From: JBGTGT01 sp051439375
GTDB lineage: Bacteria; Cyanobacteriota; Cyanobacteriia; Cyanobacteriales; Microcystaceae
Length of the DNA stretch: 64,000 nt
Assembly: GCA_051439375.1 (NCBI GenBank)
Contig: JBFRWB010000080.1
Span: forward strand, 1 to 64,000
Reading direction: 5' to 3'
Under the pieces are notes generated by a model that worked only from the letters and a program-made list of their open reading frames with translations, was not told the DNA's origin and made no database searches. Every line of letters begins with the position of its first letter. Positions within the stretch are counted from its first letter, which is position 1. Shown one piece after another: positions 57,023 to 64,000 of this stretch. The position numbers and the translations under genes are program-made.

Positions 57023-58408
57023 ATGGACAAGCAACTATTACAAGAACGTTATGAAATTCAACAACAGCTAGGGTCTGGATTAGGCAAGCAAACCTTACTT
57101 GCTATCGACAGACAAACTCAAAATTTAGTGGTGGTCAAACTATTAACCTTTAATAGCGAATTAAAATGGGAAACCTTTAAATTGTTTGAACGGGAAGCTC
57201 AGACCTTAAAAGAGCTTGATTATCCTGCCATTCCGCGTTACATAGATTACTTTGAAACGGAAAGCCCTTCAGGAAAAGGCTTTGCTCTTGTCCAAAGTTA
57301 TATTGATGCTCCTTCCCTAGAGCAACACATTCATGCAGGACGAACCTTTAGTGAAACTGAGTTAAAGCAAATTACCAAAGCCTTATTAGAGATTCTGACT
57401 TATCTTCATCGTCGTTATCCTCCTATTATTCATCGGGATATTAAACCCAATAACATTTTGTTGACAAATCGTTCGGGCAATCATGTTGGTCAAATTTATT
57501 TGGTTGATTTTGGCTCTGTGCAAGCAGCAGCCAGTGAACGAGGAACTCGAACGGTAGTAGGGACTTATGGTTATATGCCACCGGAACAATTTGGTGAAAG
57601 AGCCGTTCCTGCTTCAGATTTGTACGCTTTAGGCGCAACACTTATTTATTTGGCATCAGGACAGCATCCAGCAGACTTACCGCAAAGAAACCTGCGGATT
57701 TGTTTTGAAAATTATGTGTCTCTCTCTGCAACTTTTGTTGACTGGTTGCAATGGATGACTGAACCTGCCCTCGACCAGCGATTATCCTCGGCTCATCAAG
57801 CGTTACAAGCTTTAGAAAAAGAGTCTAAAAGAGGCAAATCTGCTCTTGTTCCCATCAAGCCCGCAGATTCTAAGATAATCATCACTAAAAAGCACAATCT
57901 TCTTGAAATTAAAATTCCACCCAAAGGTTTTACGATTGAATTATTACCCATCATTGGATTTGCGGTTATTTGGAATGTTTTTTTAGTAAATTGGTATGCA
58001 ATGGCACTTACTACATGGAGTTCAGGGGGTTGGTTTATGGCTTTTTTCGCTTTACTGCATCTTGGAGTTGGTCTTTGGTTAATTTTGCAGATTTTATTTG
58101 CTTTTTGGGGACAAGTTTGGCTAAAAATTAATTCTGAGAAAATTACTATGAGGTATCAACTTTTTGGATTTAATTATCCTTTTCCTCGTCCTGCTTCACG
58201 ACATCACATTACGAAGTTAGAACGAACTGAGACATCTTATGAAAGAGATTCAGAAGGAAGCCGTGTAGAGGTTAAACCACAAATTAATATTTGGGCAGGA
58301 ACGAAAAAATTCAAAATAGGTGGAGGAGGTTTAATTTCCGAAATCGAATTAGATTGGTTAGCCAATGAATTAAGTGATTGGTTAAATTTACCTGTTATTC
58401 GTGGATAG
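57023..58408 (+). CDS. Serine/threonine protein kinase, membrane-associated
   Basis: 461 residues from ATG 57023; the frame is open from 56966. The kinase core has VVVKLL, catalytic loop HRDIKPNNILL (~137-147), DFGSVQ and the GTYGYMPPEQF activation segment, the usual PknB-like cyanobacterial form. The Gly-rich loop is LGSGLGKQT. Two hydrophobic helices follow at about 310-370 (IIGFAVIWNVFLVNW and AFFALLHLGVGLWLILQ), then a soluble C-terminal domain. It may act as a phosphorylation sensor within the cargo. Confidence 0.9.
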   Translation: MDKQLLQERYEIQQQLGSGLGKQTLLAIDRQTQNLVVVKLLTFNSELKWETFKLFEREAQTLKELDYPAIPRYIDYFETESPSGKGFALVQSYIDAPSLEQHIHAGRTFSETELKQITKALLEILTYLHRRYPPIIHRDIKPNNILLTNRSGNHVGQIYLVDFGSVQAAASERGTRTVVGTYGYMPPEQFGERAVPASDLYALGATLIYLASGQHPADLPQRNLRICFENYVSLSATFVDWLQWMTEPALDQRLSSAHQALQALEKESKRGKSALVPIKPADSKIIITKKHNLLEIKIPPKGFTIELLPIIGFAVIWNVFLVNWYAMALTTWSSGGWFMAFFALLHLGVGLWLILQILFAFWGQVWLKINSEKITMRYQLFGFNYPFPRPASRHHITKLERTETSYERDSEGSRVEVKPQINIWAGTKKFKIGGGGLISEIELDWLANELSDWLNLPVIRG

Positions 58409-58564
58409 GAAAAATCTTATCTCTAATCGTCTTGAAACTGATGATTTTGAAGTCAACTTTGGCTTGGAACTATAAAACCGTCCAATTGTCAAGGGAATCT
58501 TGCAGTGTTTTTTGACCCCTTTCTTTCCCTAAGCTGAAAATGGCGAAAACCACTGTTATTCCTT

Positions 58565-60325
58565 ATGATTCCCCTATCCACCTTCGACATCAACAAAGAA
58601 CCCTTACTCGATATTCTCCAGTCGATAAAAGCAGGTAAAATCCAACTTCCCGACTTTCAACGAGATTGGCGATGGGAAGACGAAAAAATCCGTTCTCTCC
58701 TGTCTAGTATTTCGTTAGGATTTCCTGTCGGAACATTAATGTTTTTACAACAAGATAACGCCCAATTACGCTTAAAACCTCGTTTAGTAGAAGGGGTAGA
58801 ATTATTTGACCCCCCTCAGCCGAATTCCCTTATTTTAGACGGACAACAACGGTTAACCAGTCTGTTTATGTCCCTTTTTTCCCATCAACCCGTCTTGATT
58901 AATCGGGGAAAACGCCACAAACCCGACCAACGCTGGTATTATTTTGATATTGAACTAGCTTTAACCGCACCTGATACCGAACGAATTGACACCATTTTCG
59001 CCTTTACTCCGACTAAAAAGCTATATCGTTCTCATAAACCCCTTATTGATTGTTCTAGCCCTGACAAAGAATATAAATCTAACTTTTTCCCCTTATCTCA
59101 AGTTTTTAACTTCCGTCAATGGCGTTTAGCTTATTGCAAGTATTGGCATTATAGTCCCGAAAAAATAGAGTTAATCGAACAATTTGAAGCCCAAATCATT
59201 AAAAAGTTCGAGCATTACCAGATGGGATTGTATATCCTTCGTCCAGAACTGCCTAAAACCGCCGTTTGCCATATTTTTGTTAATCATAATGAACTCCCTT
59301 GCGAATTAACCCCTTTTGACTTATTAACTTCCGAATATGCCAGTCAAAACTTTGATTTACGGGCAGATTGGGCAAAAAGAGAGAAAAAATTTAGTCAGCA
59401 TAAGGTTTTACGTCTGCTTAAATCAACAGACTTTCTACAAGCATTATCCTTAATCTCTACCTATCATCGTCGTTTAGAAGCGAAAGAAAAAAGAGTCAAT
59501 CTGGATAAATTACCAAGAATTGCCTGTAATCGTCAAGATATTCTTAATTTAGAAGGAATTGAGTATCAAAAATGGGCAGATACGCTATCTCAAGGGTTTG
59601 AAGCAGTGGCCAAGTTTTTACACACCCAAGCCATCTATGATGCAGATGACTTACCCTATCCGATGCAATTGGTGGTAATGTCGCCTTTATTCGCTATTTT
59701 AGGGGAAAGCCTCAAATTAGACACGGTAAGGGCAAAATTAGAGCAATGGTTTTATTGTGGCGCAGCATCAGGAATCTATTCACGAAGTCGAGAAGCTACA
59801 GCAGCTAAAGACTTGATTGAAGTCCCTTTATGGCTATTAAATGAGGGAGAAACCCCTACAACAATCAAAGAGGCGCATATTACCGCAGAAAGATTACAGA
59901 GTTTTGTCAATTCCCAAGGGGCGACTTATCGGGCGATTTCAGCCTTATTAAGACGGGATGGGGCGTTAGATTTCCTGACGGGTGAACCGATTGACTGTAT
60001 GAGATATTTTGAGGAGGAGATAGAGAATCATCATATTTTCCCTCAGAAATGGTGTAAAAAGATGGGGATTCCTAAGAGTAAGTACAATAGTATCGTTAAT
60101 AAAATACCGTTACGGATGAAAACAAATCGGTTTCTGGGGAGTCAGTCGCCTTCTGCTTATTTAGCACAGTTAGAGGACAAAGGAGTAGAAAGAGGGAGAA
60201 TTGATGAAATTTTGCGTTCTCATTTAATTGAGGGGGATTTTTTGCGGAGGGATGATTTTGAGGGCTTTTTTGAGGTGCGAACGAGACAGTTATTGGCTAT
60301 GGTTGAAATGGCGATGGGGAAATGA
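58565..60325 (+). CDS. DUF262-HNH protein (GmrSD-like type IV restriction candidate)
   Basis: 586 residues. The N-terminal DUF262 domain has IQLPDFQRDWRWEDEKIRSLL and the nucleotide-binding motif LDGQQRLTSLF (~91-101). The C-terminus has the HNH-type NHHIFPQKWCKKMG (~488) and LRMKTNRFLGSQSPSAYL, as in DUF1524. The fused pair matches GmrSD and related proteins that cut modified phage DNA with NTP hydrolysis. Last gene before the transposon's far end. Confidence 0.9.
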   Translation: MIPLSTFDINKEPLLDILQSIKAGKIQLPDFQRDWRWEDEKIRSLLSSISLGFPVGTLMFLQQDNAQLRLKPRLVEGVELFDPPQPNSLILDGQQRLTSLFMSLFSHQPVLINRGKRHKPDQRWYYFDIELALTAPDTERIDTIFAFTPTKKLYRSHKPLIDCSSPDKEYKSNFFPLSQVFNFRQWRLAYCKYWHYSPEKIELIEQFEAQIIKKFEHYQMGLYILRPELPKTAVCHIFVNHNELPCELTPFDLLTSEYASQNFDLRADWAKREKKFSQHKVLRLLKSTDFLQALSLISTYHRRLEAKEKRVNLDKLPRIACNRQDILNLEGIEYQKWADTLSQGFEAVAKFLHTQAIYDADDLPYPMQLVVMSPLFAILGESLKLDTVRAKLEQWFYCGAASGIYSRSREATAAKDLIEVPLWLLNEGETPTTIKEAHITAERLQSFVNSQGATYRAISALLRRDGALDFLTGEPIDCMRYFEEEIENHHIFPQKWCKKMGIPKSKYNSIVNKIPLRMKTNRFLGSQSPSAYLAQLEDKGVERGRIDEILRSHLIEGDFLRRDDFEGFFEVRTRQLLAMVEMAMGK

Positions 60326-60641
60326 GGATCATTTAAGGCTAAACACTTTTGCTGCTCATTAAATTAAGTGCCTACTGAGATGTGATTGATATATAGGTTG
60401 ATGAGACTCGTTAACGATCGCTGAAGATACGTTTTTACAGTAATGATACCTTTTGCCGCCAAATCGGAAAATTGGTCTTCAAATTGTTCAACGGAGTTTT
60501 ATAATCAAGGAGCAAGTGTAACGAATTTGTTATATTGTTTGACCATTACTGAGACAAATTGTTCAACCGTTCAAGAAAAAGAGGAACGAAAAACTAGGCA
60601 TTTGAAGGCATGAAATTGTTCAACCGAGTTTTAGTTAAACA
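60326..60641. repeat. Far transposon end (Tn7L-like) with three spaced TnsB-type sites
   Basis: No gene lies here. In inverted orientation to the other end, AAATTGTTCAACCG-type units occur at about 60480-60499, 60555-60574 and 60612-60631, the last inside the TIR (60613-60641). Spacings of 75 and 57 bp contrast with contiguous sites at the other end. Confidence 0.9.
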
Positions 60642-60646
60642 TTAAA
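60642..60646. repeat. Right copy of 5-bp target site duplication (TTAAA)
   Basis: Same five bases as 35946-35950, directly outside the right TIR. Confidence 0.93.
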
Positions 60647-60720
60647 TATTATATAAGTTCATATTTATTAGCTATACTGAAATAAGGCCATAAAGATTTG
60701 ATAAGAAACTAATTCAAAAT

Positions 60721-61816
60721 ATGCGTATCCGTTCTATCCGTGTTGAAAATTTTCGTGCCATTCGCTTTCTTGAACTAAATGATTTATCTGATGCTGTTGT
60801 TATTGCTGGACTTAATGGTTGTGGGAAGTCCAGTTTATTTGATGCGATAAGACTATTAAAGTCTGCTTATGGTCAATATCATCAAAATGAATATCAATCT
60901 TTTTTTCAAGAACTTCAGATCAATATTAATAACTTAAATCAGGAAGCAAGTCGTATTTTACATAACTCTGATCACCCCCTTTATATTAAAGCAAATTTTG
61001 AACTAACAGACTCAGAAAAAACATATCTCAAAGATAACGCCGAAGATTTAATATCTAAAATCTTTTTTAAGGTTACCAAACAGGATATTGATCCTGATTT
61101 TTCCTTAGTACATGATCCTATAATTGATCCTGTAATAAAGATAACGTAAAAACACTTCAAATACGCTTAGATAAAGCTGCACAAGAGGGAAAACTAGATG
61201 CTCGTTTTTACTCAATTGTTGATCGAGATTATGATGGTGCTGAATTGGTTCAAAAAATCATCAATATCAATGGGATGTTTACCATATTGAAAATTATTTA
61301 CTTGAACCTCAATTTATATTAGAAGTCAGTCAAAGTTTAGAAATTGGAAAGCGATACACAGAAGAAGAAACTAATGAAAAACTTAAAAAATGTGCTGAAT
61401 TTACGATAGATAAGCTTGTAGAAATTCAAATGAGACGCTGGATTCATGATCATTTAATTCAATGTATTAATCTCGGATTTAATAGTAAGGAAATCGATTT
61501 AGTAAACGGATTTTATCAAGCTATTCAGCATTCGTCTCAAAAATTTCAAGGAGTTACCTCACAAGATTTAACTCAGGAAGCCTTACAGTTTAAAAAGAAT
61601 GAAATATATAACCGTTTGTCTAATTCTCTCACAACTGACAAATGGAAAATTCAGTTTAGGGGTCGTGATATTTTGAAAAGATTTGTTAGTGAAAGTCCTA
61701 TGGGTATAAAATATGAGAATTTTCGCAACTTAATTATAAGTCGTATGAAAGACAAAGAATATCAACCACAAGGGATAAAAGATATTATAGATAAAATCTT
61801 AAAAAGCGATTCGTGA
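60721..61816 (+). pseudogene. Broken OLD-like ATPase/TOPRIM defence gene
   Basis: The first 142 codons encode an AAA N-terminus (MRIRSIRVENFRAIRFLEL, Walker A IAGLNGCGKSSL) and end at TAA 61147-61149. In another frame from ~61149 comes a TOPRIM segment with SIVDRDYDG. A further shift near 61265 restores WDVYHIENYLLEPQF, and the third piece runs to 61816. The Walker B region is missing, so both an internal deletion and frameshifts have occurred. Intact relatives combine an ATPase with a TOPRIM or DUF4435 nuclease. Confidence 0.85.
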
Positions 61817-61833
61817 ATTTTTAATCAAAGTAG

Positions 61834-62073
61834 GAATTAAATGATCAATACAAAGGATATGAAGCCAAGATTGAGTATGATGACGAAGACCGTTTATTCT
61901 TTGGTCGTGTCGTTAATATCAAAGATATAATTGTCTTTGATGGCTTATCCGTTGATGAATTAGAACAAACTTTTCATCAGGTAATTGACGAATATTTAGC
62001 CAATTGTCAAGCTTTGAATAAAACACCAGAAAAAACCATTTCTCAATTATCATCCTCTATCAGTGCAGAATAA
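61834..62073 (+). pseudogene. HicB-family antitoxin remnant without start codon
   Basis: An 79-codon open stretch translates to YKGYEAKIEYDDEDRLFFG and later GLSVDELEQTFHQVIDEYL, a clear HicB fold. A TAG at 61831-61833 precedes it, and no ATG, GTG or TTG occurs before the domain. The HicA toxin gene is not present. It is probably dead. Confidence 0.78.
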
Positions 62074-62158
62074 TCATTAATTAGATAGTGCGATCGCTGA
62101 TCTTGTAAGTTAGGTTGAGAAACGAAACCCAACAAATTACTATTTAGAATGATGTTGA

Positions 62159-62341
62159 TTACGAAGATTTAGACATTTCTTCTATTTGTTTCTTGCGTCG
62201 GCTTTCTAATCGCTTACGCCACTTTTCATCTATTTCGGTGGCTAAATCACATAAAGCTTTAGCTTTCATTTCTGTATTTTCAGCAATTTCAATAAGTTGA
62301 TCAAGGGTTTTCTCATCAGGTAATTTAGTTAAGGGTTTCAT
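62159..62341 (-). CDS. Small charged hypothetical protein
   Basis: 60 residues, Lys/Glu-rich and helical, with a basic C-terminus (KWRKRLESRRKKQIEEM). Its ATG overlaps the stop of the next gene upstream by 4 bp, indicating coupled translation. Size and arrangement resemble toxin-antitoxin partners, but no family is recognised. Confidence 0.6.
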   Translation of the reverse strand: MKPLTKLPDEKTLDQLIEIAENTEMKAKALCDLATEIDEKWRKRLESRRKKQIEEMSKSS

Positions 62342-62685
62342 GATAAATTCTCCAGAATCGTTACTGCTTGCTGAATCTCTATTTTAGCTTCAATAATGCG
62401 ACCAAGCAAGGTGCTAATATCTTCTCCTGCTTCTTGAATTTCTTCTGAGGTAACATCAACGGCGGAAATTCGCTCAATATTAGCCTCAATGCGTCGTCTG
62501 GTAATGTCGATAAAGAGGATTGTATTGTTAAATAATGATAGATAGCGGATGAGTCTAAGATTATTAGGAAAATAGAATAATAAAGAATTTATTACTGATA
62601 ATCCTTTAGTTGTTTCTTGTGCTATTTCATCAATTTCATTATAGATTTTTGTGACAAGAGGCTGAAGTTCAAAAGGAATCGACAT
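62338..62685 (-). CDS. Small helical hypothetical protein
   Basis: 115 residues, predicted mostly helical, with FYFPNNLRLIRYLSLFNNTIL in the middle and an acidic C-terminal half. It is followed by the overlapping 60-residue gene. Function unknown; a two-gene unit is certain in layout only. Confidence 0.6.
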   Translation of the reverse strand: MSIPFELQPLVTKIYNEIDEIAQETTKGLSVINSLLFYFPNNLRLIRYLSLFNNTILFIDITRRRIEANIERISAVDVTSEEIQEAGEDISTLLGRIIEAKIEIQQAVTILENLS

Positions 62686-62693
62686 TAAGAATA

Positions 62694-62915
62694 CTATAAT
62701 AAGTTGACTTGTTCATTATAAACTTGATTAAAACCCTGATGCTTAAGAGGAATAACAGTGGCGCAAGGGGGTTCAAAATGCAATTCTAACGCTTCTTGCA
62801 GGTTTTTTAACGCCTCAGTTTCCGTTTCACCGTGACTGGCTACATCAACCTCTAAACATTGAGCAACAAACCAATTACCCTCTTGAAAAACTCTTGCGGT
62901 GAATGCTTGTTTCAT
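62694..62915 (-). CDS. HicB-family type II antitoxin-like protein
   Basis: 73 residues from ATG 62915 (MKQAFTARVFQEGNWFVAQC); five more codons upstream are open. EVDVASHGETETEALKNLQE is the standard HicB core. The C-terminal tail lacks an obvious DNA-binding domain. No HicA is adjacent. It ends 8 bp before the start of the helical protein gene. Confidence 0.8.
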   Translation of the reverse strand: MKQAFTARVFQEGNWFVAQCLEVDVASHGETETEALKNLQEALELHFEPPCATVIPLKHQGFNQVYNEQVNLL

Positions 62916-62992
62916 CTTAGTTTTCCTCAATTTTTGGGAGTTTATAAACTCTATGATACGATCATCAATTGACTAACTCACAAAACTTAATA

Positions 62993-63253
62993 ATGGACAT
63001 TACTATTCATCTAAGCGACGAACAAAGGGAAAAACTGTCTTATATTCAACAAAACAGTGATCTCGATGTTGAAACCTTGCTCAATCATGCTATTAATCAA
63101 CAATACGAACAATTACAGCCATCAAAACCTAATTCTTTAGAAATACTTAGAAATAGTGGCTTTATTGGGTGCAGTACAGGAGATAGTGACCTTTCATCCA
63201 ACTATAAAGCAATTTTAGCCAAAGAATGGTCAGAAAAGTATGATAATCGTTGA
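62993..63253 (+). CDS. VapB-like antitoxin of a PIN toxin
   Basis: About 86 residues from ATG 62993; a TTG lies eight codons upstream. The N-terminus DITIHLSDEQREKLSYIQQ resembles a ribbon-helix-helix antitoxin, and the C-terminal half is disordered and charged. It overlaps the downstream PIN-domain gene by 14 bp, the usual antitoxin-toxin order. Confidence 0.75.
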   Translation: MDITIHLSDEQREKLSYIQQNSDLDVETLLNHAINQQYEQLQPSKPNSLEILRNSGFIGCSTGDSDLSSNYKAILAKEWSEKYDNR

Positions 63254-63614
63254 TACAGGATTTTGGTTAGCTTTAGCAAATCGTGACGATAAACACCATT
63301 CTCAAGCACAACTTGTCATTACATCCATCAATGAACCTTTAATCACAACTTGGTGTGTTATTACAGAAACTTGCTATCTCTTACTTACTCGTTTAGGAAA
63401 TCATGCTCAATTGCGCTTTATTGATAATATCCTAGAAGGGGGAATCATCGTTTTTGAATTAGAAGACTATCATATTGAATGAATGAGGCAATTAATGACA
63501 CGATATGGTGATTTACCGATGGATTTAGCAGATGCTTCCTTAGTTGTCTTAGCTGAAATTTTAGGACATGGAAGAATTTTAACCTCTGATTGTCAAGATT
63601 TTTCAATAGAAAGA
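63240..63614 (+). pseudogene. PIN-domain toxin (VapC-like) interrupted by in-frame TGA
   Basis: MIIVDTGFWLALANRDDKHH begins the PIN domain with its first Asp, and TTWCVITETCYLL gives the acidic second position. A TGA at 63480-63482 stops the frame, yet the same frame continues with the remaining PIN half: DLPMDLADASLVVLAE (third acidic group) and GRILTSDCQDFSIER. One base change would restore a full toxin. The end merges with a transposase frame at ~63615. Confidence 0.8.
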
Positions 63615-64000
63615 GTGAAGGAACTAGAAAAAAAACAGTCAAAAGAAGTGAAGACAAAAGAAACCCAGAAAAACTTTCAAACGATCAGAGTCCCATCACA
63701 CCATTATTGTCTGACAACCATTAAAATCTCAATTCAACAGGTAATTATGGGCAGAAATAGTTATCGTTCAGTAGAAACCAATCTCAAGCTATTAAGCGAA
63801 GATTTTGAGATAGGTTCTCCCCATTTTAGCAGTGTTAGAAAATGGGTGGCAAGACTGGGATTATACGAACTAAATCGTCCTAAATCCTTACGAGATGATT
63901 GGATTTTCTTAGTAGATTTAACCTTAGAATTAGGTCAGGAAAAAGCAATGGTTGTCTATGGTTTATCTCAAGAAAGCTATCAAAAAATTAGTAACCAAGA
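63615..64000 (+). CDS. Transposase, N-terminal part (cut by window end)
   Basis: From GTG 63615 the frame is open to the last base: a charged start (VKELEKKQSKEVKTK), then HHYCLTTIKISIQQVI and SFxSxRKW-like SSVRKWVARLGLYELNR, and DDWIFLVDLTLELGQEKAMVV. This resembles a cyanobacterial IS transposase family whose N-terminus binds DNA. It is in frame with the truncated toxin, suggesting the element sits in or right after it. The IS name cannot be given. Confidence 0.65.
   Translation, partial: MKELEKKQSKEVKTKETQKNFQTIRVPSHHYCLTTIKISIQQVIMGRNSYRSVETNLKLLSEDFEIGSPHFSSVRKWVARLGLYELNRPKSLRDDWIFLVDLTLELGQEKAMVVYGLSQESYQKISNQ

Larger units (their letters stand above)
35951..60641. mobile_element. Tn7-like CRISPR-associated transposon (type I-B/I-MYXAN CAST)
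   Basis: A 24,691-bp element bounded by perfect 29-bp inverted repeats beginning TGTTTAAC (35951-35979 and 60613-60641) and flanked by TTAAA duplications. It carries tnsA, tnsB, tniQ, a cas6-cas8-cas7-cas5 operon, a CRISPR array and about 14 kb of mainly defence cargo. The adaptation genes cas1/cas2 and the nuclease cas3 are absent, as in other CASTs. The tnsA-proximal end faces the target gene and has tightly packed TnsB-type sites; the far end has spaced sites, the same asymmetry as Tn7R and Tn7L. No tnsC was found. Confidence 0.95.

Overview
The window is chromosomal DNA from a unicellular cyanobacterium of the Crocosphaera/Cyanothece/Synechocystis type. The grounds are AT-rich DNA with scattered HIP1 octamers (GCGATCGC, e.g. 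51-58), cyanobacterial families (split RpoC2, DUF3155, DUF3288, DUF2358, DUF1400, VTE6-like DUF92), and the order rpsT-tatD-rpoB-rpoC2 with rpoC1 absent from the cluster, which I recall from Synechocystis.

Layout. 1-12078: end of a cation/proton antiporter gene, a coiled-coil protein, a DUF1400 hydrolase, then rpoC2, rpoB, tatD and rpsT on the minus strand. 12079-23285: tRNA-Phe, gltD, membrane proteins, an alpha-E protein, a glycosyltransferase, yceD, a phytyl-phosphate-kinase-like protein, cysC, ferredoxin, DUF3155 and def. 23653-25531: a two-gene AAA ATPase/DUF4276 module, probably defensive. 25694-34641: a GH10 glycosidase, conserved hypothetical proteins, a VWA protein and a gamma-glutamyltransferase family gene. 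34855-35949: an isocitrate/isopropylmalate dehydrogenase family gene.

The main discovery is 35951-60641, a complete 24.7-kb Tn7-like CRISPR-associated transposon (CAST, type I-B/I-MYXAN style). It has perfect 29-bp terminal inverted repeats, a TTAAA 5-bp target duplication, and three TnsB-type sites at each end. It encodes TnsA, TnsB (D310-D398-E433), one TniQ, Cas6-Cas8-Cas7-Cas5 without Cas1/2/3, and a five-spacer CRISPR array. The last spacer (46511-46547) matches the 3' end of the dehydrogenase gene just outside the element (35869-35905; 29 of 37 bases, most mismatches synonymous). It has an adjacent ATG that could serve as PAM, and the element starts 45 bp downstream. This looks like RNA-guided homing to a conserved metabolic gene with a guide copied from an ortholog. 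No tnsC is visible, and tniQ lacks a normal start codon, so present-day autonomy is uncertain.

The cargo is mostly defence: a type I restriction-modification operon with an embedded membrane protein, a DUF262-HNH (GmrSD-like) nuclease, a YgjP-like metallopeptidase, a pentapeptide-repeat membrane protein, small HTH proteins and a membrane-anchored Ser/Thr kinase. Right of the element (60647-64000) is a graveyard of defence and toxin-antitoxin remnants: a broken OLD-like ATPase, a startless HicB fragment, a HicB-like gene, a VapBC-like pair whose PIN toxin has an in-frame TGA, and a transposase running off the end.
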